In this document: positions 34,598-46,478 of the stretch, in pieces
Layout of the letters: the number at the start of each line of letters is the position of its first letter
Position numbering within the stretch: the stretch's first letter is position 1
DNA from: Channallabes apus
Taxonomy: Eukaryota > Chordata > Actinopteri > Siluriformes > Clariidae
Length of the DNA stretch: 64,000 bases
Assembly (NCBI GenBank): GCA_030522415.1
Contig: CM060113.1
Coordinates: forward strand, 1,630,059 to 1,694,058
Direction of reading: 5' to 3'
The notes under the pieces: model-generated
What the model saw: only the letters and a program-made list of their open reading frames with translations
What the model was told of the DNA's origin: nothing
Database searches by the model: none
Made by a program: the position numbers and the translations under genes

Positions 34598-37500
34598 CAG
34601 TGGCGGCTGCTAGCTTTTGAAACAGGGGAAGCTCATATTAGACCTTCATCATAAAATTCATTATGTTATTTGTACGTAAATTCTGGCTAGTTTCCCCTTC
34701 CACGAGCTACTTTAATTATATGAACGAACTAACTTTACAATACTGAAACAAGGAGCAAAGTCAAGAACGCTATAATATCTATATATTTTTTATTGTTTAA
34801 AGAATGATTTGCAGAAACAAAAATGGTTTATATCACCAGCAAACAATACAGAGTGCAGCAGTTCGTCGTACCACTTCACCTGCAAATTCGCATGGGACTG
34901 AACTCGAATCTCTGTAGTGCTGATGTATACTTAAGACATGCTGTCAATCACAAAAGGAGTTCCGCCCTTTAAACAGCTCCTCCAATCATCATGCAGCAGC
35001 CCAGCGTCCTGTCCCGCCCACTGCTCCATTCACTCCCAGAGAAGCTGAGTTTCCAGTTTATCCTCCTTGTGAGATAGGGGTATTAGTAGGTGAGATAGGG
35101 GTATTAGTAGGTGAGATGGGGGTATTAGTAGGTGAGGTGGGGGTATTAGTAGGTGAGATGTGGGTATTAGTAGGTGAGATAGGGGTATTAGTAGGTGAGA
35201 TGGGGGTATTAGTAGGTGAGATGGGGTATTAGTAGGTGAGATAGGGGTATTAGTAGGTGAGATAGGGGTATTAGTAGGTGAGATGGGGGTATTAGTAGGT
35301 GAGATGGGGTATTAGTAGTTGAGATAGGGGTATTAGTAGGTGAGATGCGGTATTAGTAGGTGAGGTAGGGGTATTAGTAGTTGAGATGGGGGTATTAGTA
35401 GGTGAGATGGGGATATTAGTAGGTGAGGTGGGGGTATTAGTAGGTGAGATGGGGTATTAGAAGGTGAGATGGGGGTATTAGTAGGTGAGATGGGGTATTA
35501 GTAGTTGAGATAGGGGTATTAGTAGGTGAGATAGGGGTATTAGTAGGTGAGATGGGGATATTAGTAGGTGAGGTGGGGGTATTAGTAGGTGAGATGGGGG
35601 TATTAGAAGGTGAGGTAGGGGTATTAGTAGTTGAGATGGGGGTATTAGTAGGTGAGATGGGGATATTAGTAGGTGAGGTGGGGGTATTAGTAGGTGAGAT
35701 GGGGGTATTAGAAGGTGAGATGGGGGTATTAGTAGGTGAGATGGGGTATTAGTAGTTGAGATGGGGGTATTAGTAGGTGAGATGGGGATATTAGTAGGTG
35801 AGGTGGGGATATTAGTAGGTGAGATGGGGGTATTAGAAGGTGAGATGGGGGTATTAGTAGGTGAGATGGGGTATTAGTAGGTGAGATAGGGGTATTAGTA
35901 GGTGAGATAGGGGTATTAGTATGTGAGATGGGGTATTAGTAGGTGAGATGGGGGTATTAGTAGGTGAGATGGGGGTATTAGTAGGTGAGATGGGGGTATT
36001 AGAAGGTGAGATGGGGGTATTAGTAGGTGAGATGGGGTATTAGTAGGTGAGATAGGGGTATTAGTAGGTGAGATAGGGGTATTAGTAGGTGAGATGGGGT
36101 ATTAGTAGGTGAGATGGGGGTATTAGTAGGTGAGATGGGGGTATTAGTAGGTGAGATGGGGGTATTAGTAGGTGAGATAGGGGTATTAGTAGGTGAGATG
36201 GGGTATTAGTAGGTGAGATGGGGGTATTAGTAGGTGAGATGGGGGTATTAGTAGGTGAGATGGGGGTATTAGTAGGTGAGATAGGGGTATTAGTAGGTGA
36301 GATAGGGGTATTAGTAGGTGAGGTGGGGGTATTAGTAGGTGAGATGGGGGTATTAGTAGTTGAGATAGAGGTATTAGTAGGTGAGATGGGGTATTAGTAG
36401 GTGAGATGGGGTATTAGTAGTTGAGATAGGGGTATTAGTAGGTGAGATGGGGTATTAGTAGGTGAGATAGGGGTATTAGTAGGTGAGATAGGGGTATTAG
36501 TAGGTGAGATGGGGGTGGGGTATTAGTAGGTGAGATAGGGGTATTAGTAGGTGAGATGGGGTATTAGTAGGTGAGATGGGGGTATTAGTAGGTGTGATAG
36601 GAGTATTAGTAGGTGAGATGGGGTATTAGTAGGTGAGATATGGGTATTAGTAGGTGAGATGGGGTATTAGTACGTGAGATAGGGGTATTAGTAGGTGAGA
36701 TAGGGGTATTAGTAGGTGAGAGAGGGGTATTAGTAGGTGAGACAGGGGTATTAGTATGTGAGAGAGGGGTATTAGTAGGTGAGAGAGGGGTATTAGTAGG
36801 TGAGATAGGGGTATTAGTAGGTGAGATAGGGGTATTAGTAGGTGAGGTGGGGGTATTAGTAGGTGAGATGGGGTATTAGTAGGTGAGATAGGGGTATTAG
36901 TAGGTGAGATGGGGTATTAGTAGGTGAGATAGGGGTATTAGTAGGTGAGATAGGGGTATTAGTAGGTGAGATGGGGGTGGGGTATTAGTAGGTGAGATAG
37001 GGGTATTAGTAGGTGAGATAGGGGTATTAGTAGGTGAGATGGGGTATTAGTAGGTGAGATAGGGGTATTAGTAGGTGAGATGGGGTATTAGTAGGTGAGA
37101 TAGGGGTATTAGTAGGTGAGATAGGGGTATTAGTAGGTGAGATGGGGGTGGGGTATTAGTAGGTGAGATAGGGGTATTAGTAGGTGAGATAGGAGTATTA
37201 GTAGGTGAGAGAGGGGTATTAGTAGGTGAGATAGGGGTATTAGTAGGTGAGAGAGGGGTATTAGTAGGTGAGATGGGGTATTAGTAGGTGAGATGGGGTA
37301 TTAGTAGGTGAGATAGGGGTATTAGTAGGTGAGATAGGGGTATTAGTACGTGAGATGGGGGTGGGGTATTAGTAGGTGAGATAGGGGTATTAGTAGGTGA
37401 GATAGGAGTATTAGTAGGTGAGAGAGGGGTATTAGTAGGTGAGATAGGGGTATTAGTAGGTGAGAGAGGGGTATTAGTAGGTGAGATGGGGTATTAGTAG

Positions 37501-37907
37501 GTGAGATAGGGGTATTAGTAGGTGAGATAGGGGTATTAGTAGGTGAGATGGGGTATTAGTAGGTGAGATGGGGGTATTAGTAGGTGTGATAGGGGTATTA
37601 GTAGGTGAGATGGGGTATTAGTAGGTGAGATATGGGTATTAGTAGGTGAGATGGGGTATTAGTACGTGAGATAGGGGTATTAGTAGGTGAGACAGGGGTA
37701 TTAGTAGGTGAGACAGGGGTATTAGTAGGTGAGAGAGGGGTATTAGTAGGTGAGAGAGGGGTATAAATACCGGATTCTGAACGAGCTAGTCATGAAGTTG
37801 AACGCGTTCTAGCGCACTTTTATTAAAACCAATATAAATACGACAGTGCATATATGAGCATAGTAGAGGAGGCGGAGCTTCCCTTAGTCTTAGAGCAGCC
37901 GCCACTG
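34598..37907. mobile_element. hAT-like inverted-repeat element filled by a minisatellite
   Basis: The left end CAGTGGCGGCTGCT is matched by the right end, whose reverse complement starts with the same 14 bases. Both continue within 40 bp to GGGAAGCTC. The flanking 8 bp are ATCAATAT (34590-34597) and ATAAATAT (37908-37915), seven of eight identical, which fits the 8 bp target duplication of hAT elements. The left 450 bp and right 140 bp are element sequence with no transposase. The 2.7 kb between is tandem repeat. Confidence 0.7.
35052..37764. repeat. 21-bp minisatellite, about 129 copies
   Basis: The unit is GGTGAGAT(A/G)GGGGTATTAGTA with 20-bp variants missing one G. Variants repeat in blocks. 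One marker (GATGGGGGTGGGGTATTAG) occurs near 36509, 36970, 37142 and 37352. The stretch at 37189 recurs at 37399 (210 bp, ten units). A GGTGTGATAG variant with its neighbours recurs about 992 bp apart (36591 and 37583). The 66-codon frame at 35552-35752 is purely repeat. Confidence 0.97.
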
Positions 37908-38449
37908 ATAAATATGCAGATGATGAGTGATAAAAGTGTACCATGGATAAAATTTTTACATTTTTAATTCAGCAAAAAATATGCTAAACAATTCCAGTGA
38001 CTGATTTTCTGTCTAAGCATCTCTCTGTACTTTATGGAGCCACAAATAAAATCTGACATCAAACCTAACCTCGGAGAGAAGCTGTAAGAGTCGATAATCT
38101 GGGTGAAAAATGAAAGTGGATGAAAGTGGACGTTAGCGTCTGTGTTTAGTTCCCCAGTGGCTCCTAACACACCGCCGTCATAAAATAAACTCGTCCTTTA
38201 ATCCGGCCAGGTTCTGAGCGATCGGAGCTGAGCGTCGTAAATCTCTGAGAGACGCCGTCCCGCTCCTGGTTTTATATTTAGACATGAAAGCAACTGATCC
38301 TTTCACAAAATGACTTGGCGATGCGCTAAGCTTCGGGCCGCGCACTCTGTAACGTTCACGATGAACGGTTTACGAAGATGAGCATCTGTCAGTCTTTATA
38401 TCTCTCTCACAAAACGCCCGTCACTTCAAAATAGCCTGCTGAGTTCTGC

Positions 38450-38690
38450 GTTCTGATTGGTCGGGAGGTGTTCCCTATAGCAGCAGCTCTGACACTAATG
38501 CGGGTAAAAATTAATAGAGTTATCGTTTCTATAGCAACAGCTCATTGTAAATATGTGTTACCATTCATGTGATCATACTTTCTGTAACTGGGTGAACATT
38601 TTTGAAAGGAACCTCCAGTTTCAGTCAGCAGTAAAGCTGCAAATCTTTTCTGAGTTTTATTAGGAGTTTTTTTTTTTTAACACTTCTCCA
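38450..38690 (+). repeat. Dispersed repeat family A, copy 3
   Basis: TTCTGATTGGTCGGGAGGTG, then AGCAGCAGCTCTGACACTAA, then GTTTCTATAGCAACAGCTCA, then a CCTCCAGTTTCAG-like end, matching copy 1 (5140-5450) in order and spacing. Confidence 0.6.
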
Positions 38691-39184
38691 TAAAGGTTCC
38701 ACAAGGTTTTCCCTAAGAGATCTAAAACTTATGTATGGGGTCCATTTTTTTAATTTAATTTAATTTTATTATTATTTTTTTGTTTTTTAAATTTTTTTAT
38801 TTATGAGTTCTCCAGTTGTACCTCTGCAGTAACCCCTACATGTGGAACGTTTTCAGGTCACTAACAGTCTTTAAATGTCTACTGAAAACCCTTATTATTA
38901 TTCATAATAGAGGAAATATGATGAACTTGGAGTTTGGAGAATGTTAATACACTAAGACTCTTCCAGCGTTCCTCAGGGGCTCTTAGCTTCCAGATAGAGA
39001 TTCTACACTTTTTGTCAGTTATTCAAAATATAATTTTTTTTAAACAAAAAATTTATAATTATTTAAAAAACACATCAATTTTCAGATCAAGTGATGGAAT
39101 AGAGCAAGTAGAGAAACTAAAACACATACACACACACTTGCAAACACACATAGCGCCATCCGTGCCTGGTACAACGTTAAATTT

Positions 39185-39232
<48 letters not shown>

Positions 39233-39480
39233 GTGGGTATTGAACACATAAATGAGGGGCTAAATTTGTTAACACACTAAGTCACAGAGCCACATTCATG
39301 AACTGTGTGTGTGTGTGTGTGTGATAAATGAGTCATGAGGTGAAGTTCATCTCTGTGCTGGGAGTGACTGGTGCAAGTATGTGTGTGTGTGTGTGTGTGT
39401 GTACAGTAACACAATGTGACTTTAAAAGAAATGTTTAATATCTGAAATATTTAAATAGAAATTGATCTACAGATTATGAT
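38691..39480. other. Intergenic with TG arrays
   Basis: AT-rich sequence containing TG arrays at about 39187-39231, 39304-39324 and 39380-39402. No gene is recognised. Confidence 0.5.
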
Positions 39481-40195
39481 TCAGAACAGAACCAAGGGCT
39501 CTTTTAGGGTTCTTTAGGGTCTTAATGGTAAAACCTTCCCTGGGGGTTCTTTATGTTCTACACTCTTAAATAGGAGTCCCTTGCTTTTCTTATTGGTTCT
39601 TATTGGTTCTACACATGTAAAAAATGGTTCCTTGGTTCCACTTCGGATGGTTAGTAGTTCTGTACCCATGGTTGGTTCCATGATATTTATTAAATATTGT
39701 TGATTCCTCAAAGGTTACCTGGATAGGTTTTGAATGTTGCAAAGAATCTACTAGGGTTCTTCAGAAGGACAAACCAGTTAGAGTGCTAAACTGAAAATCA
39801 TTTTTACTGCACCATGTTCCATGATGAACTTTAAAGGTTCCCCGGATGGGTGAGATAAAGTGATCATTAGGATCCTTCATTTAGTTCTAAAATAGTACAG
39901 ATGTTCAGAAGAGATTCGGTTCTATAAGGGATGCGAGATGAAGTTCTCAGAAGCGTTATTCTTCTTACTTTGATTTGTGGAATAAACACTTGTCAGTGTG
40001 ATGAGGTCTTTTACACCTCATTAAATCTGAATGTGAAGTGCTGAGTGTTAATACATATATATATATATGTGTGTGTGTGGGTGTGTGTGTGTGTGTATAT
40101 GTGTGTGTGAGGGGGAGAGCCTTCAGGAATTTGCCCAAGCCGTTATTTTGACATGGGTGTGCGGACGGGATTTTAAAAACAGGAATCTATAATGT

Positions 40196-40245
<50 letters not shown>

Positions 40246-40421
40246 GACGTAATGAGCTGTACGTTCTCTCCTCCCTTGTCACTCAGCGGGTGGATGTTCT
40301 ATCTCAGAATTCAGCTGAAAGGGAACAACACGCAGAACCGACCCGATCATATCGCTCTCCAGATTTATGAGCGTTTATACAAGGAACATGTTCAAAAGTG
40401 CAATGAGTTTATCATAATGGA

Positions 40422-40466
<45 letters not shown>

Positions 40467-41000
40467 AATGGCATCAGTTCTGCATGTTTATGAAACAACA
40501 GGGATCTTTAAATACTCCTATCTGCTTATCAGTTGGCAGACCTTTGAAGTTCTTTGGACAGCTTTAGCAAAGTTCCTTAAAGGTTCCTCTGTGATCACTG
40601 GATTTTAAAAAGTGTTCCTTAATGATTCATGGATCATACATGTAGTTCTACATCCTTTGCTGAAGAGAGGGTTTGGTTCTGATTGGTTCTACACAATGAC
40701 AATAAAATGGTTCTTTAGAGGAACGCTGGAACTCTAACAGTTAAATACTTTTAGAAATATTTTCTCAATGTTTAAATTGGAAATTTATTATGAACAATAT
40801 GGTTCCTTCATTTTTTCTTCTTTAAGCCGACTGTTGAATCCACACAAGTTTTAAATTGATGGTTAACATTTTTATATTTTTAGAAAAAAAAAAATCAATC
40901 AAACGATCCCTGAACAGTTTATGGTTCCTCCTTAAAAAGGGTTCATGAAAGTGATTGTTAGAAAATTTTAAAGAGTGAAATGTGCCAAAGTGGAATTTAA
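39481..41000. repeat. GGTTCT-rich degenerate repeat, two blocks
   Basis: Blocks at about 39480-39980 and 40510-40960 contain many dispersed GGTTCT, GGTTCC and AAAGGTTCCT motifs in a loose pattern seen in fish non-autonomous DNA elements. Between them lie TG (40055-40112), CA (40197-40244) and TG (40425-40463) arrays. No ends could be defined, so this is a weak call. Confidence 0.35.
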
Positions 41001-41301
41001 ACTTTCTGCTTAACAGGATGGTTAGAAACACACACCAGAATAAAGCTGAGTGCTGATTTGATGGGGCATAAAGAAGTTTAACATAAGAAACAACAAAGAA
41101 TTTTAGAGCAGATTTGTAAGAAATTTTTTTTATTTATTTAAAAAATTCTAGAGATGAAAAGAATGCATAAAAACTTTTTTTCCATGTTAAAGTTAGGTGA
41201 AGTCAGCAAAATTATTTTTATTTAAACATTTTTATAAATGACATAATTTTATAAAAGTAATAATTCTGTACGAAATCAATATTACAAAGTGACACCAATA
41301 C

Positions 41302-41306
41302 AGAAT
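41302..41306. repeat. Target-site duplication of gypsy element (left)
   Basis: AGAAT directly before the left LTR; the same 5 bp follow the right LTR at 47349-47353. Confidence 0.85.
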
Positions 41307-42176
41307 TGTCACGGGCGGTTCAGAGATGGCTGAGCTGAAGTGAACCCAATAGCAGACAAGCAGTGATTAACTGGCAGAAAATAATGTTTAACCTTTATTT
41401 TACATACACTGAGACCTGTGTAAGCAGATGCAGCAGGAGCAGGAGAGAGAAGCAGTGGCTGTGTGTGCTTAGTGACTGGGAGAGAGGGGAAGCCTTTAAT
41501 GACGCGAGCGGAGGCGGGGCTATGACGCGAGGGAATCTCCACAATCCCGGAAGTCAATCCGCTTAGCACGTAGAGGTTGGAGGAATGCAGCAGCTTGTTC
41601 TCTTCGGCGCGCACCGCGGTTGTCCCTCTCCTTTGTTTTAAGGCGAAGATCGGCGCGCACCGCGAATATATTCCCTCCGCGAACACGGGAGCGCTCGAAT
41701 GCGGAAATGCTCGCGTCGGTGGAGAACAGCCGGCTGGCGAAGAAGGCGAAGTGGTGGCTGGAAGAATCGTCTTTGTCCAGGCTAAAGTCGGTATCCGATA
41801 ATCCAGCAGCGAGAGCAAACAAATCCAAACCGTGAGTACAAATCCGAATCCTGAAAGCATGCGAGGTCATACACAAAGATCAGTCCGACAATGACAGAAG
41901 TACCAGGAGGGGCGTAGGCGAGAGAGAAGTCCGAGAAACAGGCAGGGTCGATAACAGGCTAGGGTAAACTGAAAACTACTTGACAAAATAAACACGAGGC
42001 ACACGAGTAAGATACTGCGGCACTGAATGGTCTTCTCAGCGTGCTTAAAAAGCCTAGAGATGATTGCATGATCAGGTTCAGGTGTGCTCGAGCGGCAGGT
42101 GAGCTTGCTGGAGGAAAAACCTGGAGTGGAGTTTTAGGGTTTGGACGTGCTGGGTTGATCTGGCTGGCATGTGACA
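41307..42176 (-). repeat. 3' LTR of the gypsy element
   Basis: 870 bp, equal in length to 46479-47348 with a constant offset of 5172 bp. Chance open frames inside both LTRs translate identically. It carries the last 14 codons of the gag-pol frame. Inside is a short direct repeat of TCGGCGCGCACCGCG (near 41606 and 41650). Confidence 0.93.
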
Positions 42177-45100
42177 GTACCCCCCCTCCTACGAACGCCG
42201 CCTGGCGTTCTGGCCGGTGCGTTAGGATGTTGCTGGTGGAAATCCTCAATGAGGGATGGGTCCAAAATGAATCTTGATGGAATCCAGCTTCTTTCCTCTG
42301 GGCCATAGCCCTCCCAATCTACTAGGTACTGGAGGCCTCTGCCTCGTCGTCGAGCCTTCAACAGTCTTCGTACGGTGAATGCTTCACCGCCATCGATGAC
42401 TTGGGGAGGAGGAGCTGGGCGGGTGGGTGGACTTAGTGGGCAGGAGACCAGAGGTTTGATCTGGGAGACGTGAAAAGAGGGGTTTATCCGGCGCATAGTG
42501 GAGGGAAGACGGAGTCTGACAGTGCAGGGGTTGATGACTTTAATTATCGTAAATGGGCCAAGAAACCTGGGGGACAATTTCCGAGAGATGGTCTTGAGGG
42601 GGATATTACGAGCGGACAGCATGACCCTTTGGCCCACTCGATAGGGCGGTGCTCGGGAACGTCGCCGGTCGGCTTGTTGTTTGAAGGTTGAGACAGTCCG
42701 GCGGATCTTTGATCTTGCGTTTAGCCAAGTTCTCCGGCATCTGTGGATGAAGGCTTGAGCCGATGGGACCGAAACCTCCGCCTCCTGAGAGGGGAACAGG
42801 GGAGGCTGGTAACCGAGAGAGCACTGGAAAGGCGAGAGGCCGGTAGCTGACGTGGGCAAGGAGTTGTGGGCATATTCGATCCACGGGAGCATCCGGCTCC
42901 AAGAACGCGGCTCTTTGGAGGTCATACACCGGATGGCTGTTTCAAGGTCCTGGTTGGCCCGCTCTGTCTGCCCATTAGTCTGTGGGTGATATCCTGAAGA
43001 CAAACTAGGCGTAGCACCGATCAGCTTACAGAAGGCAGCCCAGAATTGTGCCGCAAATTGGGGTCCACGGTCCGATACAATGTCTATCGGGAGCCCATGA
43101 AGCCGGAAAACATGAGTGACTAGCAGTTCCGCTGTCCCTTTGGCTGTAGGGAGGCTTGATAGGGGAACAAAGTGAGCTGCCTTGGAAAAACGGTCCACGA
43201 TAGTGAGAACACAGGTGTGACCTTCGGACTCGGGCAGTCCGGTGACAAAATCAAGGGCTATGTGGGACCAGGGCCTGTGCGGGATTGGAAGAGGTCTAAG
43301 GTGTCCAGCAGGCGGCTTGTTGCTGGCTTTATTCCTTGCGCAGTCATCGCAGGCACTCACAAAGCGGCGGATGTCATCTCTCATGGTGGGCCACCAGAAG
43401 CGTTGCTGGACCAGAGCTAGAGTGCGTGCTGCCCCCGGGTGACAGGCCAGCCTTGAGTCATGCCCCCATTCCAGGACACGAGGTCGTTCTGCCTCCGGGA
43501 CAAAGAGTTTGCCTGTTGGTGTCTCTGGGGGACTGGGTCCCTGGTTGAGTGCCGTTCTGACTCGTGACTCGACGTCTAGCAGTGCTGCCCCTACCAGGCA
43601 TTGAGGAGGCAAAATGGTGGCATCGGATGCTTGATCTTGGGCTGGTGAGAACTGACGGGAAAGAGCGTCTGGTTTAGTGTTCTTCGAGCCCGGTCGGTAG
43701 GACAAGGAGAAATTGAAACGAGAAAAAAAAAGGGACCACCTTGCTTGTCGGGAATTAAGGCGTTTGGCCGTTCTTAGATATTCCAGGTTTTTGTGGTCCG
43801 TCCAGACCAGGAACGGGGCCTCGGTTCCCTCCAGCCAGTGTCGCCACTCCTCTAATGCCAGTTTTACAGCTAGTAGCTCTCGATCCCCAATGCCGTAGTT
43901 CCTTTCAGTGGGTGAGAGTCGGCGGGAGAAAAAACAGCAGGGGTGCAGTTTGTTGTCCTTGGGAGACCTTTGCGATAGAACCGCCCCTACTCCGGAGTCT
44001 GAGGCGTCCACCTCGACAATGAACTGAAGGGAAGGATCAGGCTGTTGGAGAATCGGAGCTGAAGTAAAACGCCTCTTCAGTTCCTGGAATGCCTCGGCTG
44101 CTTGTCCCGTCCAAGTAAATGGGCACTTTATTGAGGTCATGGAGGTGAGTGGCATGGCTACTGAGCTATAGTCACGGATAAATCGCCTGTAAAAATTGGC
44201 GAAACCCAAGAAACGCTGGAGGTCCTTACGGGTGGTTGGGAGGGGCCAGTCAGTAACGGCTCGTAGCTTGGCGGGGTCCATCTGGATCTTGGAAGGAGCA
44301 ATGATGAAGCCCAGAAAAGAAACAGTGTTACGGTGAAATTCACATTTTTCGGCCTTGATGAAGAGCTGGTTTTCAAGAAGCCTCTGAAGCACCTGGCGAA
44401 CATGTCTTGTATGTTCCTCCATGGAGCGGGAGAAGATGAGAATGTCATCCAGATAGACAAAGGCAAATACATCGATGAAATCCCTAAGGACATCGTTGAC
44501 CAAGGCTTGGAAGACTGCCGGGGCGTTGGCCAACCCGAAGGGCATTACAAGATATTCATAATGACCAGATGAGGTGTTAAAAGCGGTCTTCCACTCGTCT
44601 CCCTCCCTAATTCTAACGAGGTGATAGGCACTGCGGAGGTCCAACTTGGTAAAGATCTGGGCCCCCTGCAGGAGGTCAAAGGCTGTTGACATCAGGGGTA
44701 GGGGATACCGGTTTTTAACGGTAATGTCGTTAAGCCCTCTATAGTCGATACAGGGGCGTAGGGACCCATCTTTTTTGGACACGAAGAAGAAGCCTGCCCC
44801 GGCGGGAGATGATGATGGTCGGATAATACCGGCGGCTAATGATTCTGAGATGTATTTATCCATGGCCTTTCTTTCGTGTTGGGAGAGTGAGTAGAGACGT
44901 CCTCGTGGTGGAGTCGTACCAGGAAGGAGGTCAATGGCACAGTCATAGGGTCGGTGTGGTGGTAGAGAAGTCGCCCGGGACTTGCTGAAGACCATTCTGA
45001 GATCCGCGTAATCACTTGGGACCGAGGAGAGGTCAGGAAACTCCTCAGAAGAGATTATTACTGGAGAGGGACTGAGCGCAGACTTGAGGCATGATGCTAA

Positions 45101-46465
45101 GCAGAGAGGACTCCATCCGAGGATGGCGTTGTTCTGCCAGTCTATTTGTGGATTATGGCGGATGAGCCAGGGGCGTCCAAGAACGAGCTGGGCTTGAGCC
45201 TTGGGCATGATTAGGAACGATATCTCCTCTGAATGGTTCCCAGATGTCCCCAGGGTCACTGGAGCGGTCCGCCGGGTAATTGGGGGGAGGAGCGTCCCAT
45301 CGAGAGCTCGGACTGACAAGGGCGGCCCCAATGGAATGGTGGGCAAGTGCAGTTCCTCGACTTTTGAAGCACTGATTAAATTCTGGTCCGAGCCGGAGTC
45401 AACAAGAGCATGAAGAACGTGGGAGAAATTATTCCAAAGGAGCAGGACGGGGAGAAGTGAGCGGTCTCTAGGCGACTGTTTTTGGCTCGCCCCCTCCAGC
45501 GTGCCTAGGTTCACTGGGGGGGCCTTGCCTTTTAATGGGCACTGGAGGCGTAGATGTCCGAACTGCCCACAGTAAAGGCACGCTCCTGTCTGAACCCGAC
45601 GTAGTCTCTCCTCCGGTGAGATCCGGGTTCGCCCGATCTGCATGGGTTCGGCCGGAGAGCCGGTGGAGGTGGTTAGAACAGGAGCATTGTAGGTCTTGGG
45701 CTGGGGTGGGGTAGGGACGCGGTGTCTTTGTCGGAGGCGTGCATCCACTCGCCCTGCTAGATCCATTAGACCATTGAGGTCTTCAGGGAGCTGCTGGGAG
45801 ACTATTTGATCCTTGACTGACTCTGAAAGCCCATTCAAGAAGCTGTCATACAAGGCCTGGGCATCCCATTCAGTAGCAGCCGCCAAGGTTCGGAACTCGA
45901 TGGCATAGTCATAAGTAGATCTAGAACTCTGACGAAGCTTCAGCAGTTGCCTCGCGGCCTCCCTACCGGCGTACGAGCGATCAAAGACCCTCTTCATCTC
46001 CTCAGCGAAAGCGCTGAAGGTAGCACAGCAAGGATTGTTAGCATCCCAGATTGCAGTCCCCCACTCACGGGCTCTGTCTGTGAGGAGGGTGATGATATAA
46101 GCCACCTTAGAGCGTTCGTTAGGGAAGGTTGAGGGTTGGAGCTCTAGTGACAGAGAACACTGAGACAGGAAGGAACGACATGTTCCGGGATCGCCATTGT
46201 ATGGTTGAGGGTTGGGCAGGCGAGGTTCGTGCCGGGCCGGGGGTGTCGAAGTAGAAGGAAGAGCAGTGCATACCTGTTGAAACTGGGTCGACAGCTGAGA
46301 CAAAGTCTGGGAGATCTGCTGGAGACTTTGCCGTTGGGAATTAATCAAAGCTCCTTGCTGGGCGACCGTCTGACGCAATCGGGCATCAGAACGTGCACTA
46401 GACCTGAGCTGAAGCCTGGTTTGAGGGCTAGGTCTGGGGCGAGAAGTGTCCGCTGGGTCCGTCAT
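42134..46465 (-). CDS. Gag-Pol polyprotein of Tf1/sushi-type chromovirus
   Basis: 1443 codons without a stop. Gag occupies about residues 1-310 and ends in a zinc knuckle CX2CX4HX4C (C296, C299, H304, C309). The aspartic protease has DSG at 356-358. Reverse transcriptase (about 500-690) has YLDD at 671-674. RNase H begins near D820 (VDASDSG). Integrase has an HHCC finger (H1002, H1009, C1039, C1042) and a D-D-35-E core (D1072, D1132, E1168). A chromodomain spans about 1362-1412 ([30 protein letters not shown]) and should guide insertion to marked chromatin. The start ATG is 13 bases from the 5' LTR. Gag and pol are one frame, so no frameshift is needed. All catalytic residues looked for are present. 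The end overlaps the polypurine tract and 3' LTR. Confidence 0.95.
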   Translation of the reverse strand: MTDPADTSRPRPSPQTRLQLRSSARSDARLRQTVAQQGALINSQRQSLQQISQTLSQLSTQFQQVCTALPSTSTPPARHEPRLPNPQPYNGDPGTCRSFLSQCSLSLELQPSTFPNERSKVAYIITLLTDRAREWGTAIWDANNPCCATFSAFAEEMKRVFDRSYAGREAARQLLKLRQSSRSTYDYAIEFRTLAAATEWDAQALYDSFLNGLSESVKDQIVSQQLPEDLNGLMDLAGRVDARLRQRHRVPTPPQPKTYNAPVLTTSTGSPAEPMQIGRTRISPEERLRRVQTGACLYCGQFGHLRLQCPLKGKAPPVNLGTLEGASQKQSPRDRSLLPVLLLWNNFSHVLHALVDSGSDQNLISASKVEELHLPTIPLGPPLSVRALDGTLLPPITRRTAPVTLGTSGNHSEEISFLIMPKAQAQLVLGRPWLIRHNPQIDWQNNAILGWSPLCLASCLKSALSPSPVIISSEEFPDLSSVPSDYADLRMVFSKSRATSLPPHRPYDCAIDLLPGTTPPRGRLYSLSQHERKAMDKYISESLAAGIIRPSSSPAGAGFFFVSKKDGSLRPCIDYRGLNDITVKNRYPLPLMSTAFDLLQGAQIFTKLDLRSAYHLVRIREGDEWKTAFNTSSGHYEYLVMPFGLANAPAVFQALVNDVLRDFIDVFAFVYLDDILIFSRSMEEHTRHVRQVLQRLLENQLFIKAEKCEFHRNTVSFLGFIIAPSKIQMDPAKLRAVTDWPLPTTRKDLQRFLGFANFYRRFIRDYSSVAMPLTSMTSIKCPFTWTGQAAEAFQELKRRFTSAPILQQPDPSLQFIVEVDASDSGVGAVLSQRSPKDNKLHPCCFFSRRLSPTERNYGIGDRELLAVKLALEEWRHWLEGTEAPFLVWTDHKNLEYLRTAKRLNSRQARWSLFFSRFNFSLSYRPGSKNTKPDALSRQFSPAQDQASDATILPPQCLVGAALLDVESRVRTALNQGPSPPETPTGKLFVPEAERPRVLEWGHDSRLACHPGAARTLALVQQRFWWPTMRDDIRRFVSACDDCARNKASNKPPAGHLRPLPIPHRPWSHIALDFVTGLPESEGHTCVLTIVDRFSKAAHFVPLSSLPTAKGTAELLVTHVFRLHGLPIDIVSDRGPQFAAQFWAAFCKLIGATPSLSSGYHPQTNGQTERANQDLETAIRCMTSKEPRSWSRMLPWIEYAHNSLPTSATGLSPFQCSLGYQPPLFPSQEAEVSVPSAQAFIHRCRRTWLNARSKIRRTVSTFKQQADRRRSRAPPYRVGQRVMLSARNIPLKTISRKLSPRFLGPFTIIKVINPCTVRLRLPSTMRRINPSFHVSQIKPLVSCPLSPPTRPAPPPQVIDGGEAFTVRRLLKARRRGRGLQYLVDWEGYGPEERSWIPSRFILDPSLIEDFHQQHPNAPARTPGGVRRRGGTVTCQPDQPSTSKP
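42181..42190 (-). other. Polypurine tract
   Basis: AGGAGGGGGG on the minus strand, four bases from the 3' LTR, is the expected plus-strand DNA primer. It is also coding, within the RRRGGTVTC part of the frame. Confidence 0.85.
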
Positions 46466-46466
46466 G

Positions 46467-46476
46467 GCCGCAGTAT
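46467..46476 (-). promoter_or_regulatory. Primer-binding site, apparent self-priming type
   Basis: Immediately inside the 5' LTR the minus strand reads GTATACTGCGGCC and lacks the TGG start of a usual tRNA primer site. Its ATACTGCGGC core is complementary to GCCGCAGTAT in the LTR (47184-47193), which lies where the RNA should begin. This is the arrangement known for Tf1/sushi elements, whose RNA 5' end folds back as primer. Confidence 0.65.
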
Positions 46477-46478
46477 AC

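Noticed and set aside
35552..35752. 66-codon open frame rich in G, V, E and M
   Set aside because: It is a read-through of the 21-bp minisatellite; the heptad-like protein pattern is only the DNA period divided by three.
35052..37764. Possible CRISPR array (many short repeats)
   Set aside because: Units are tandem with no unique spacers, and the context is a vertebrate genome.
41309..41860. 183-codon minus-strand frame in the LTR, repeated at 46481-47032
   Set aside because: It is inside both LTRs, has no recognisable domain and spans the expected R/U5 region. The duplication follows from the LTRs, not from selection. An env gene was also looked for and not found.
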